Origin: Dysidea avara
Taxonomy: Eukaryota > Porifera > Demospongiae > Dictyoceratida > Dysideidae
Reading direction: 5' to 3'
DNA: 64,000 bases
NCBI RefSeq assembly: GCF_963678975.1
Contig: NC_089277.1
Span: 20,367,440-20,431,439, forward strand
Part shown: one piece after another, positions 11,074 to 22,375 of the stretch
How the letters are laid out: every line of letters begins with the position of its first letter
How positions within the stretch are numbered: position 1 is the first letter of the stretch
Notes under the pieces: model-generated
What the model was told of the DNA's origin: nothing
The model's input: the letters and a program-made list of their open reading frames with translations, nothing else
The model's database searches: none
Program-made: the position numbers and the translations under genes

Positions 11074-11990
11074 TTAGGTACCGTCTTCTAGCTGATCTGA
11101 CTACAGGGTGACTTGTTTGTAGCTGAATTCCCTACAGAATAACTTGCAATGTAATATAATTGAGTAAATTATAAACGCAGCTGAATGCTTTAGTAAGGTG
11201 ACTGTTCTATTAGAGTATCTCGATCGCGCATTTACTACACGTAGTTGTCTTTCGAATCATAACTCAGCGGTTTGCAAACCGATTCTTCTGTACTGCTGCA
11301 AGGACTTGCTATGATGACTATTCCAGCTAAATACTGATTTTCAGTTCGTTGCTCTAAGCAGTTTGCCTGGTAGATACGAAAACTAATAGTTTTTTATTCA
11401 TAAAAATCGATCGCGTAATTTTGACACAGGTTGGGTTTTGTGTCATATCTCCATGGTCTTTATTCCGATTCCTTTCAAACCACAAAAAGGCACTCCTACG
11501 ATGGTTGCTCCATCTACATATCAATTTTCAATTGATTCCTCCAGGGCATTTACCCTGTAGGCGTGACAGACCTTTGACCTTATTTTACAAAAGTAATTGG
11601 TCATAACTCCGTGAATGTTCACCGGATTCCTACCAAAGTTGGTACGGAGATCCGCCGTAATGAGCCCTTTAGTGTGCCAAATTTCAGCCCGATCCGAGTA
11701 AGCATTCGTATTTTATGGCGGATTTTGTGAAGTGTGCGAAATGAAGAAGAAAACGAAGAAATAAAACGAAATTTTGTTCGTTCGTATCTCGGAAATGGCT
11801 TGAGGGATTTTCTTCAAATTTGGTATGTAGACTCCCATAAATGGGTGGCACTTCTGTAGCAACTTTGTTTTCAATCGGATAAGGAATCACGGAGCTACAA
11901 AGGTGTGAAGATCGCGTTTTCTTTTTTCCTGTTAATATACTCACGGTGTGGCGCGCCGGTTTCTTGGGCCGCACAACACACTACCGTGTC
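11074..11990. repeat. Composite repeat, copy 2 end and body
   Basis: Two last minisatellite units (to about 11150) are followed by the conserved body. This contains a CTCTAATAGAG-type motif next to TATCTCGATC at about 11205-11232, a region shared with 45170-45532, and the CTGTAGGCGTGACAGACC to CGGTGTGGCGCGCC segment shared with 7291 and 45533. No coding frame is conserved across the three copies. Confidence 0.75.
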
Positions 11991-11994
11991 TTCA

Positions 11995-12817
11995 TCTATA
12001 TATAATATAAAACCTAAAAGCCGTCTGTCCGTCCACAATTCCGATGGAGTCCAACGATTTTCTCGCCAGCTGATGCACGTATCGAAGCGGTTTTTTGTGC
12101 CAAACTAAGCACTCATCATCTAAGAATTGCCTTTATAAACAACTTTTAAAGACTCTGTACCCACAAGTGACATTTTTAGTCCAAGTGGTGGAGCGTTAGG
12201 CTAGAAACTGGTAGGATGGGAGTTCAAATCCCAGTTGTATCCCTTTTTTTTCTTTTTCAAACCTTTTGGTTACAACTTTTCTTCAACAACCTGTTTTGCT
12301 ACAGCTTTTTTTTTCAGTTTGGCAGCCTTTTTGGTAACATGTTTTCTCACTCTACAGTAAAGGCTGTGTATTAGAGACTGACGAATAGTGTTCTGATTAT
12401 CAAGGTTTCCTGAATTTTCAGTTCAGTTACATGTTAAGGGATACTTTAGGAGCATTACCAAGTGTCCAGACTATGTATGTGTCAAGTGTCCTGATTAACA
12501 GGTTCCACTGTAGTGGTTGATAATAGTTTGTGGTAGCTAATTTTACTGCACAAAGGTGATGACAATAGGTGATAATAGTCAGTAGTAGTACTGTAAATGT
12601 AGGGATAATGGAGGTTAGAGGTGATGACTGTAATAGATTTTAGTGTAGTAAAGGGAACAGGAGGGAATGTTGTAGTATTGTTAACATTTGGCAAGATGTT
12701 GGTATTAAAAATGTTACCACCATGCATGCTGCAGGGCATGAATGGCACTGATGTTTAATGCTTGGTTGTTATTATAAAGTGATCCCTGCACGTATATAGG
12801 GCAGGTACCAATGCTAG
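11995..12817 (+). mobile_element. Non-autonomous Helitron
   Basis: The 5' end is TCTATATATAATATAA followed by AAAAGCCGTCTGTCCGTC. The 3' end has a CCCT/AGGG hairpin (12784-12801) and then terminal GCTAG at 12813-12817. Flanking bases are A on the left and T on the right, the expected A^T Helitron target. The same 5' block and the same type of hairpin-CTAG end bound the 4-kb Helitron at 54071-58057. There is no Rep or helicase coding, so it must be mobilised in trans. A tRNA-like block lies about 195 bp from the 5' end. Confidence 0.8.
12185..12245 (+). ncRNA. tRNA-like/SINE-like block inside Helitron
   Basis: This has an A-box-like AGTGGTGGAGCG and a B-box-like GAGTTCAAATCCC with tRNA-like spacing, followed by CCCTTTTTTTT, which resembles a pol III terminator. 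The stem pairing is poor, so it is not a functional tRNA. A comparable block occupies the same relative place in the leader of the larger Helitron (about 54395-54460). Confidence 0.45.
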
Positions 12818-13138
12818 TATATATATATATATATGTACATTATATGTGTGCATGTATATGTATAATACAAGTTTAACCAAAGGTTAAACAGGGTTAACTT
12901 GAAGGTGTCCATGGCAATGTTTCTCTGTGATACCAAATATGCACTAGGAGGTGTCAGTAAACAACTATGAATAGGGTTATGTTGCACACTATGCAGGACA
13001 TGCAAGGTAAACAACCATCAACAGGTTTGGCCTGCCTGCCAAACCTGTTCTAAGTCATTCTTTACATTAGCAGTGTAGCAGTGGCAGCTATGAAACACCT
13101 TGTTTGCAGTGCTTGGAAAACTTTATCTATAGCAGGTG
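12818..13138. other. Spacer between Helitron and DIRS element
   Basis: A (TA)n run follows the Helitron end (12818-12834). A perfect short hairpin of CAGGTTTGG/CCAAACCTG is at about 13022-13049. No gene is seen. Confidence 0.5.
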
Positions 13139-13384
13139 ATGGAAGATACAGGAGTACCGCCTAGTAATGAGCAGCAGAACCCTGTCACAGGACATTCTCC
13201 TGCTACCTCAGAACCATCCAGCAGCAGGCTAAGCCAGAGGACATCTCCCAGATATTGGCTGTGGTAGGTGCAAACTTACAGCCTTGCACCTCAACATCAT
13301 TGTCGCAGCAAGCCAATCCTATTTCTGCTGGTGAGGGACTAACAACTGCAGCAGTTTCTTCATCCGTGGCAATAGCCAGTGCAG
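13139..13384 (+). pseudogene. Possible first exon of DIRS gag
   Basis: It opens with ATG at 13139 and reads a Ser/Pro/Gln-rich stretch (MEDTGVPPSNEQQNP...). A stop or one-base shift occurs near 13265, and the reading then continues as a Gln/Ser-rich segment to a consensus GTAAGT at 13385. Low-complexity N-termini of this kind are common in retrotransposon gag proteins. The assignment rests on position just upstream of the gag-like ORF, and it could instead belong to an unrelated gene. Confidence 0.35.
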
Positions 13385-13740
13385 GTAAGTGTTATACTAT
13401 AAGTGATCTGCTATAGTTAGTTAGCATCTGTTGAGCTGTAAACTCGAGTGTCAATTTTATGTACTACACCACAACCACAAGTGTTCACCCGCTTAAGGGA
13501 GATCTCAATTAGGGATAGCCCCTTTTACTTGCATCAAAGTATTTAGTTATGTACCAACAATGGGTAGACTCAATATAGCATACATTAACTATTTACTCTA
13601 GAGTGTGGAAGTATATTCATAGCGTGTTCGGTAGAGAGCTGAGACTGGCAGAGATTGGATCCCACTTTCTTTTGAGGCAATCGTGATTTATATTAAAGAC
13701 TTTATTGTTAACCCTTACAATATGGTAAGCCCTACTCATG

Positions 13741-14035
13741 TAGGGGGGTACCTACCAGATTGCTTTATGATAGGGGTGTACCTACCAGGCTACTGTGTGG
13801 AGAGGTTCACCTACCGGGCCACTGTATGGTAGGGGTGCACCTACCGGGCCACTGTATGGTAGGGGTGCACCTACCGGGCCACTGTATGGTAGGGGTGCAC
13901 ATACCGGGCCACTGTATGGTAGGGGTGTACCTACCGGGCTATTGTATGGTATAGGTGTATCTACCAGGTTGCTGTATGGTAGGGATGTACCTACCGGGCC
14001 ACTGTATGGTAGAGATGTATCTATCAGGTTGCTGT
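13741..14035 (+). repeat. 30-bp minisatellite within the gag region
   Basis: About ten units of a 30-bp repeat contain GGTAGGGGTGCACCTACCGG, itself an imperfect hairpin (GGTAGG...CCTACC). Because 30 is a multiple of three, it reads through as ten-residue repeats (CMVGVHLPGH) in one frame and GPLYGRGAPT in another. The open frames here are repeat artefacts. Confidence 0.85.
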
Positions 14036-14759
14036 GCTTTCCACAATCTTGATTGATACTGGGGGGATTCCCTCAATGATTACTATTGAGGGGGCTGCTG
14101 TCCTTGCCACCATTGAAACTTGTGATCCCAGTGGCAGAGGAAGTTTAGGGAGAGTAAAAGATGATGATGTCCATAACAGTGGATCCACTGGCAACCCCAG
14201 GGTAGCCCAACTGGTGGTACCACCTGTGTGCATGGATAGAAGACATCAGTACGTGTCACAGCAAGTAGAACCACAACCACTGGACTACTGTAGCTCAGTA
14301 GGTACACCCCTACCACACAGTGAACCGGTAGACACACCCCTACCATGGGAGTGTGTGGACTTGGAAAACCTGATGATGCCTCAGGACTCAAAGGAGGATA
14401 CCCCCTTCCTTGTTAACAGTGAACTTTGTGAGCACAAGACTCCTTCATGAATGCAAGGAAAGTCCCCACCTATCAGAAACATAATGATGTGGCTGACAGC
14501 ATATGCCAGGTTCATGGCAGTAATTCATACAGCGGAGAGCACATCAAAGGAGGAGGCAACTGGTTTAGCAGCCCACCAGTGTGTTATCCTGCAGCTCCAC
14601 AATGACCTAGGTGGCATTCAGTGGATGAACTATGATACCGAGTTCAGAGAGTGGGCAGCTACTAAAGACATTCATGTATGGGGGAGCTTAACCTTGCCAT
14701 ATATGGTCAATACTTACCTCAAGTGCAACCTGTACAAGTGCCCAGCCTACCTGACATGA
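14034..14759 (+). pseudogene. DIRS gag-like ORF with one internal stop
   Basis: A single frame runs from 14034 to 14759 with one in-frame TGA at 14448-14450. The C-terminal half (after IRNIMMWLTAYARF) matches the layout of DIRS ORF1 proteins: a W-L-x-A-x-x-R-F motif, a long helical segment, WMNYDTEFREWAA, and a short tail (family knowledge; not searched). The N-terminal half is acidic and Pro-rich. It would package the RNA. The stop and the lack of a clear zinc knuckle mark it as defective. Confidence 0.6.
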
Positions 14760-15341
14760 CGATGCAAGGGTTCGGTAAGAAAGACACACCAAGTTACTTT
14801 CAGTGGATAAAGGTCACTGTGTAAGACCCCTTTGATCTTATGTCCATGCCTGTCTGGATTGCAAAGGTCCTCACAGGAAACCAGATTGCCCAGGAAGGCG
14901 CAAGAGGGCCAGGAAACAACAAGGTGACAGAGGGCACCTTCAAAGACAACTGTTTGACTTGTCAGTGATTTTGTGTTTGATTTATGCTCATGCTTGAAAT
15001 AATGAATAGAATCATTCGCATGATGCCAAGACAACCATTATTCAAGTAATTCATATAGCTATATGAATTTTATAGTATATTATAACAAGAATAACTAAAT
15101 CATAAGGACCAGTGTCCCCTTCACTATTTGTGTGTACAACCTTACATGATATAATATCATACCCAACAAGTCCAAGCTATTTTTGTTGGTCCATCTAACT
15201 AGTTTTGGTTTGATTATAGATCACTAGACTACGTAGAAGAGCAAACTAAAAGGACTAGTAGGGTATGGTGTTAGGGAGAGGCCTGGCTTCTCCACCATAT
15301 GGTGTGTAAATCATTCAGACCTCTCCCTGCTTATCTCAGAT

Positions 15342-16425
15342 GTGACACTCTTCTCAGAGGGAATGGTGAAAGATAGCTACTATGTACACATGAATCACTT
15401 GAGTTTGTTGGATAGCCAGAGGCCTAGTCCTGGGCTACAGTCACCAAGCCTAATAATATCATGGATTGTCCACACACCACTCTGTTTAAAGCAATGGATA
15501 TTGGAACTGTCTGATCACCCTGACGTTTCATTTGCCAATTATATCCTACATGGGACACAGAAAGGTTTTCGCATAGGGTTTGATAGACGTCTCAGCCTAG
15601 AGTCAGCATGCTCGAATTGTGACAACCCTAGCAAGGTGACTGAGTATTTGACAAGAGAGGTGGCTCTTCACAGAATGTGGAAGTACCTGGTGGGGGCAGT
15701 GCTAAAGGGGATCCACCTTAGACCCCTGGGGTTAATCCCCAAGAAAAACAAGCCCGGAAATGGCAAATGATTGTCGATTTCTCCTCTCCAAAAGACTCAA
15801 GCGTCAATGATGGAATCGGTATAGATTACTAGCTTCCCTCAGTAGATGATCTGGCTGCCCTAATAGTTGCTGCAGGAAAGGGCTCCTTTTTAGTTAAGGT
15901 TGAATAAAAGAAGCATATAGGATGGTACCGGTTTATCCAGAAGATCAGCACCTGCTGGGGGTCAGGTGGAATGGATCAATCTATGTAGACAAAGTTCTTC
16001 CCTTTGGCCTCCGCTCTGCTCCCAAAATTTCTCAGCATTGGCTGATGCACTTCTCTGGATATTAAACAAGAGGGGCATTGCAAAAGGACTCCATTATTTC
16101 GATGATTCTGTGCTGGTGGCAAGGGACATGCATGCAGCACTGAGACAGAAGCAGGTATTGCTCTCCACATTTGAGAGCCTCCAAGTCCCAATTGAATCAT
16201 CAAAACTTCAAGGCCCAGCAACATGCTTGACATTCCTAGGAATTGAAATTGCTACAGAGAGGCTGCAGCTACGCTTGCCACATAAGAAGTTAACAGACCT
16301 GAAATCATCTCTAGCTGCTAACATAGATTGCCCTTCAATTCGGAAAATGGAGGTAGAGAGACTTACAGGATTCCTTCAATTTGCTTGCAAGGTAGTGCAG
16401 CAAGGAAGGCCATTCTTATGAAGAC
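15342..16425 (+). pseudogene. DIRS reverse transcriptase
   Basis: Reads a DIRS-type RT N-terminus with HTPLCLKQW, FANYILHGTQKGFRIGFDR and LGLIPKKNKPGNGK. After a frame change near 15770 it continues QMIVDFSSPKDSSVND. A stop (TAG at about 15828) and further shifts follow, then ASVWPPLCSQNF-type sequence and a catalytic box read as HYFDDSVLV, the place of the usual Y/F-L-D-D. FLGIEIATERLQLRLP and a helical connection domain complete it. At least three frame changes or stops inactivate it. Confidence 0.75.
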
Positions 16426-16428
16426 TGT

Positions 16429-17000
16429 ATGCCCTACAAAATGTGGGTAGTCACCCCTAGACACCTGGTGAGGTTAAGCAAACCAGCAATGGCTGACATC
16501 CTCTGGTGGTTCTTGTTTGAGGAAAGGTGGAATAGTATTTCATTGATGTGGGATTTGGGCCTGTTTAAGAGTTACCTGCAGGTTTACTCAGATGCATCAG
16601 GGTCATGGGGATGTGCAGCTTTCCAGGGCCTACATTGGCTTCAGCTTTGCTGAAACACCTGGCTAAGCCACCTGTCCATAGCAGTAAAAGAGCTTATCCC
16701 GGTTATTCTGGCAGCAGTTTCCTTTGGTCATCGGTGGGCTGGGATGGTAGTACAATTCATAGTTGACAATAAAGCAGTGGTGGATGTGCTCAATGCCACT
16801 TTCTGTAGTGACACATATGATGCACCTCATTCAGTTATTGGTCTTTTTTGCTGATAAATTCAATTTCTGGTTTACAGCTGTTCACATTCCAGGAAACAGA
16901 AACATAGTGGCAGATTCCCCATCCGTTATTCCATTCACAGGCTCCAGAAGCAGACTACCTTCCAGCTCAGCCATCAGCAGCCCTGGTGTCCCTGGTGTCA
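16429..17000 (+). pseudogene. DIRS RNase H domain
   Basis: Downstream of the RT, LQVYSDASGSWGCAAF supplies the first RNase H Asp. After a stop at 16651 the same frame continues IAVKELIPVILA (Glu) and FIVDNKAVVDVLN (Asp). After a frame change HIPGNRNIVADS supplies the last Asp position. This is the normal RT-RNase H order of DIRS elements. Stops at 16651 and near 16850 show decay. Confidence 0.7.
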
Positions 17001-17029
17001 CAGAATATAACATGGACATCCACGAGTTG

Positions 17030-18006
17030 GATCAAGTTGTTCAAACATTGTACAGATCAGGCTTGTCAGCTTGTCAGCAGCCTCCCACAAAACATACCAA
17101 GTAGCACAGCATCGCTACTTGGCATTCTGTACTGACTTTGCACTCACACCCTTACCAACATCAGAGAACCTTTTGTGTTATTTTGTAGCTGCCTAGGATA
17201 GCAGGGTCTTGTTCACTCATCCATACAGACTTACCTGTCGGGAATATGCCAATTGTAAATCAGTCATGGCTTAAAGGATCCAAATATTCATCAGATGCCA
17301 CGTCTCCATCAAGTTTTTAGAGGAGTAAAGTAGAACGAGAGAAGCTAGGAAAAGCTCCATGAGCCCGGCTGCCTATAACACCATTAATTCTTTGGAAAAT
17401 GCAGCTATGTTGGGCTGGCCAGGATCAGTCTTACAGCTCTGTTATGCTTTGGGCAGCCTCCCCAACTACATTCTTCTCCTTTTGCAGATCAGGAGAAATC
17501 ACCACTGAAAATGAGAACGTGTATGACCCAAGCATTCATTTGTCTTTTAGTGGTGTAGCAATTGATAATGCTGAATCCCCAAAGGTGATTTCCCTGAACA
17601 TCAAGTGCTCAAAAATGGACCAAGGAGTAGTTGGTGTACGCATCATCGTTGGAAAAACAGATGACAATTTATGCCCTGCCTCAGCCCTTTTGGACAACCT
17701 ATCAAAAAGGGATAATGCATCAGGAGCTTTATTTCAGTGGGAAACAGGATTCCTCAGTCCAAGACTAAATTCATAGAAGCTACACGACAAGCGTTATCAA
17801 CTGCCAACTTTCCAGCTAAGGATTATGCTGGTCATAGTTTTACAATAGGAGCAGCAACAACAGCAGCTACTGCTGGACTCGAAGATTCAACTATTCAGAC
17901 ACTTGGGCGATGGAAGAGCTCCTCATATAAACTGTATATTAGGACCAGCCCTCAACAGTTGGCAGCAGTGTCTGCAGCCCTACCAAGGTATTCTGTCTAT
18001 CCATGA
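17030..18006 (+). pseudogene. DIRS tyrosine recombinase, catalytic Arg lost
   Basis: The N-terminal SAM-like part reads YQVAQHRYLAFCTDF, is interrupted by a stop near 17198, and resumes at 17399. Box I is recognisable in FFSFCRSGEITT, which has the first Arg. The C-terminal box reads GHSFTIGAATTAATAG followed by LGRWKSSSYKLYIR with the Tyr nucleophile. In the family the box II motif is H-x-x-R; here it reads HSFT, so the second catalytic Arg is replaced. A one-base shift lies near 17740-17760. The enzyme should be dead. Confidence 0.75.
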
Positions 18007-18539
18007 ACACTGATGCAACTGCTGTAACACTTACTGTATGTATGTATGTACATATGTACACAAGTTTTAATAGCACATAGGACCCCTGTATGTTGGCGTA
18101 GCAAAGCACAATCATGAATGCAATTGGTCAGTTGCTTAAGTGGGTGAATGGGCTGGAGTTATGGTATATTGGATGGTATGTAATTGCTAGTCCTCTAGTC
18201 TGGGTTTTTGCTGCTTCTTGTGCACGGCACACTGTAATGGTTGTGTCAAGGGAAAAGTTCTGTTGCCTCAGTAGTTGTTCAATAGTGTCACCATAATGAT
18301 CTAAAAAGATATAATGCAGATATAATGATCTAAAAAGATATAATGCTGATATAACTGATTTTGGCTTCACCAAGTTTGAAAATGTTTTTCATTTCCAGCT
18401 AAAAAGTGGCGATACTCTGGCTTCACTGGTCGTACCTACTCTGACATTCTTGAAAGCAAGCATAGTGTTACAACTTCAGTATTAGGACAGATGTGACAAG
18501 GTATCACTTAAGGCAATGTAAAATTGTGAATCTTGGATT

Positions 18540-18715
18540 AATGTTGCTTGTCAGTTAAACCCGGTTAGCAGGACTTACCCTGTTGTGAGTGGGTTGCCAC
18601 CATCAACAGATGGTGGTTGCTTTGGTAGGTGTGCAGGGTTCCATGAACTATCCTATTAATTCTCAGATAAGCCCATTTTTCAACAATTTTACATGATGTA
18701 TACAGCATGTTTTAC
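18540..18715 (+). repeat. Direct repeat, copy A
   Basis: About 176 bp from ATGTTGCTTGTCAGTTAA to CAGCATGTTTTACTA matches 19309-19485 with scattered substitutions. Both contain CAACAGATGGTGGTTG and ACATGATGTATACAGCATG. The copies are about 770 bp apart and in the same orientation. Confidence 0.75.
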
Positions 18716-18936
18716 TACAAAGGCTTGGAGGTAGGAAAGCTTGGGGATACTGATATTCTCTGAAGCTACAAGAATTTCCACATGCCACAATGTTCCTAAT
18801 AGAAACCCTGCACTGTCACACCCTGAGCTAGCCTCAAGATAGAAAGAAAGGGAAAAATAGGGGATTACTAAGCTTCCCTGTGGGACTGTCTGAGGTACAT
18901 GCTTCACCTCCCCACACCTCGTCATTATTATTATAA

Positions 18937-18938
18937 TT

Positions 18939-18969
<31 letters not shown>

Positions 18970-18970
18970 G
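18937..18970 (+). repeat. T9-10/G~23 homopolymer junction
   Basis: A run of T is followed by an unbroken run of about 23 G. Such a G tract can form quadruplex structure and is prone to sequencing and assembly length errors, so its length should not be trusted. Confidence 0.8.
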
Positions 18971-19308
18971 ATATATTGCATTAAACCCCACCCAACAATC
19001 CCTTTGTGATTATCATCTAAAATTCTAAGACAAGACAAGATAGTCGGTAGAGGGGAGTGGTATGGGTGGGACAAGACTCACTATGCCATGCAGCATCATG
19101 CATTCTAACTCCTCTCCACACACCTTTTTCTTGTAACACATGCGCAATATTGTTCTCCAATTATTGCCAACTCTTTGCATGTGTGCACCTGCGCAGTCTT
19201 CCCTCCAGTAATAGTGGAACTTAAGGTTAGTTACTATCATAATACACTCACGCATGCTCCACTGCAACATTAACCTAGCTTAACTAGTTAAACTCCATTA
19301 ATTTTAAT

Positions 19309-19485
19309 GTTGCTTGTCTGTTTAACTCAGTCAACAGGGCTTACCCTGTTGTGAGTGGGTTGCCACTGTCAACAGATGGTGGTTGTTTTGGTAGGTGTGC
19401 TGAGTTCCATGGATTCTCCTATTAATTCTCAAATAGGCCCCATTTCAACAATTTTACATGATGTATACAGCATGTTTTACTATGA
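19309..19485 (+). repeat. Direct repeat, copy B
   Basis: Second copy of the 18540-18715 sequence in the same orientation. The duplication may be segmental or two insertions of one dispersed repeat; no terminal structure was recognised. Confidence 0.75.
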
Positions 19486-21301
19486 TTTAAGTTGTTAAAT
19501 TTGATCAAAACCATTGCATTTAAATTTGCTTGACTGCATGTTGTATCAGGATGAGTGTTCTATATTAGGGTGACTGCTCCATTAGAGCAGGGTATTTGAT
19601 GAGGCAGTATGGTGCTCCATTGGCCCAGTGTGAATGGAAAATGACCCACACAACTCATGGCTTCTGCTCCATTTTGTTCAGCACTAGTCCAGCTTTGTGG
19701 CTAATACAAATCAAACATAAGCTGATTGGCTTAGTGGTATACTACTGGTGGAGTAGTAGATGTCTGGGTTGGGCCAGTTTGGCTCAGAGTTGAAATACTT
19801 ATCAAAAACCCTGCATTAGAATATATCGAACTTGCTTGACCAGTTTCTGAAAAGTAAACATCAGTAGCTATATATCTTCTTAGAGCTGCACCTGGATTGA
19901 CTCTTTCTATAATTATATGCACATTATAAGTAGCATATAAATAGCATATAAATAGCATAATAGCAACTAAATAGCATATAAACTTTGTTAATGCATGCTT
20001 TCAATGTATCTAAAGATCCAACATAGCTCTCAGTTCAGTGACTTCAGATACTAATATTTGGTGAGGCAGCTGCCTCACCTGCCTACACTGTAACTACACC
20101 TCTGCAGGGAGTAATTGAACACAATAACTGATATCGGATCAACTACGTATAGGTACACCTGTAGTAATTGGAATGTGGTTTCATTGTCTGTGCATACTAG
20201 CTAGCTCTATTAATGCTTCAAAGAATCTGTTCAAAGTGTGGTGTAAGGAGGTTTGTACTATGTATTATGCTGATTGAAGGATGAATGAAGCTATAGGTTG
20301 CCATTGGAGAAGAAGTGGACTTGAAACATTGTGGCATTGTGCTTAAAAATGGAGAATGGTATTGGGATATATATTCTGTGTGAGGAGTAGTAAACAGTAG
20401 TGCTGCTCAGCAATAGCATCTCTCAAGTAGGAGACACTAAACCATTCATATAGAGTACTGAACAGCTGCCTGGAGTGCGTGTGTGTGTGTGTCCAATTTA
20501 TCCCTCAGAATCTGCAGTCATGGATGAGGTAGTGGAGTTGACAGCCAGGCGGCTGGTGGATGTAAACAAAAGAATGGAAGCAGGGAGATGTGGTCAGCTG
20601 TGCTATTATTGTACCCCTGCTAAATGTCTACAGGTTATATACATTAATCTCGAAATTAGAGAAAAACAAAACAAAGAACCACAGGCTGCATTACAAGTAC
20701 GTTGTCGTTTATAGTGCCTATTCACAGCAGTGACAACTCTGGAATGGTCAAACTCAAATCGTACCTGACTTCCTCCCAAAGCTCAAACAATTGGATTTTT
20801 TAAATTACTATGGTATTATATTTGACCCCATGTAATAGTCAATGTCATTTTTTTTGCCTACCAAAAGACACCTCAACTCTGGCACCTCTAATTGGATCAG
20901 ATGATTGGGAGTCCAGGCACTGTTGTCTTAACAAAACTAGACACAACCTATTCCAATCAGCTAAGGTTTGTCACCACCACAGATCAGAGTGAAACTTTAT
21001 CATTGAGAAGTATATTTTAATGTTGGCTGCTGTTGCATACATGCGGAACATGAATGTTTTGGCACAACTTGCTTTCCCACATAATCTGTCCTTCATCCTA
21101 ACCATAATAAGTATGATTCCCAGGTGAACTTCTACTTTATCGATGCCCCTGGAATGCATTAATAGTTGCAGATTAGAATAATTGCATACAAGTTATGCTG
21201 TCCATTAAAGCTTCTCTTGACAGTCCAAGGTAAGACGTTTAATAGAATATTGAAGTTTGAGGGCATGACAAGCATATACCTAAAATTATTTGATATGGGG
21301 T

Positions 21302-21313
21302 GATATATATATG

Positions 21314-21355
<42 letters not shown>

Positions 21356-21360
21356 TATTT
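21302..21360. repeat. (TA)n microsatellite
   Basis: A TA dinucleotide run interrupted by two TGTA variants. The frames read through it are Tyr/Ile repeats without meaning. Confidence 0.85.
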
Positions 21361-22375
21361 AAACAGCAAAGTACCATAGCCAAGTTAAACTATCCCCTTA
21401 GTGGGTCGAGGTAGTGTGTGGGCTGGAAGTATCAATCTAGTGAAAGCAACAATCTTAAACAATTTATCCATAGTGTGTTTCCATGACTAGATGGTCCTAC
21501 CTGGAAGGCTGGATATTCTTTCCAGTTGGGCTTGTTTACAAGTTGCAAAATAGCAGATAAAGCATTGGGGTCATTCAAGGGATTGAACTCACTGGCTGTT
21601 GTTTGGAATGGCTGGGCTTGCTAGCCTCATCCCAGGTGCGACATTTTAGGTTTTGTCTTTGTCAATTTTCCCTCTTATTCTCTGGTCATAGTCTCCATTG
21701 TATCTTTGGTATGAATAATATCTATGGGGTTGGGATCCTTGAAATGGCCGACAGGTTAGAGAATTGGTGATACGGTACCTCACATAAGCTTCTCCTAGCC
21801 AAATACCATCTTGTGAATGGGCAACATGTACCATGCCATTCAAAAACATTTATTTTATTAATTTATTTTAAGTGTCGCAAATTGCAAAACATATTTTCTG
21901 TATTGTCACCTCAGTAACACACAATTTATGTCATTATGAATATATACATGTACAAGAATGACTGTATCTCCACTGCATTACATGAAACTACCAACATGCG
22001 CAATTGTATCTACACACATACATGCGTATATATATATATATATACATGCTGCTTAACTTGTTCCCAGGTGTGTAATCTGCATACTGGTGACTGTACCTTG
22101 TAAGATATTGAGATTGGGAGAATGGGTTGGGTGCTGTAGCCTTAATTAATACCTGACCCCTTTAGATGTCAGGTGCAACCACGTGACCATCCAAGACTGG
22201 GTCATGGTTACTATGTACCCCCACATTTATGAGGCTCTGGATGGTATATTTGGTGGTATGTCAACTTACTCCACAAGCTAACGTATAACTGACCACTCTG
22301 TCCTAGCCATCAGGCAATCTGCAAAACCACAAGTACGGCAGGTTCCATCGCACATTAGCCAGATGATTCTGAAAC

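Larger units (their letters stand above)
13139..18006 (+). mobile_element. Decayed DIRS-like retrotransposon
   Basis: The order of a gag-like ORF, DIRS-type reverse transcriptase, RNase H and a tyrosine recombinase on the plus strand identifies a DIRS-order element, which uses a tyrosine recombinase instead of a DDE integrase. Stops and frameshifts break every domain. The terminal and internal complementary repeats that should close the element were not found, so both outer boundaries are coding-based minimums. Confidence 0.75.
18007..22299. other. 4.3-kb gap without a recognised gene
   Basis: Contents seen: a 29-bp tandem duplication (GATCTAAAAAGATATAATGC, about 18298-18356), two related direct repeats (18540 and 19309), a T/G homopolymer (18937-18970), CTCTAATAGAG-type motifs near 19560-19590, a (GT)n run at about 20478, and (TA)n runs at 21302-21360 and 22026-22042. 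An isolated open frame at 20475-20714 is unrecognised. Nothing else supports a gene. Confidence 0.5.

Noticed and set aside
13760-14052. Repeat proteins of 64 and 85 residues
   Set aside because: Produced by a 30-bp tandem repeat that reads open in several frames.
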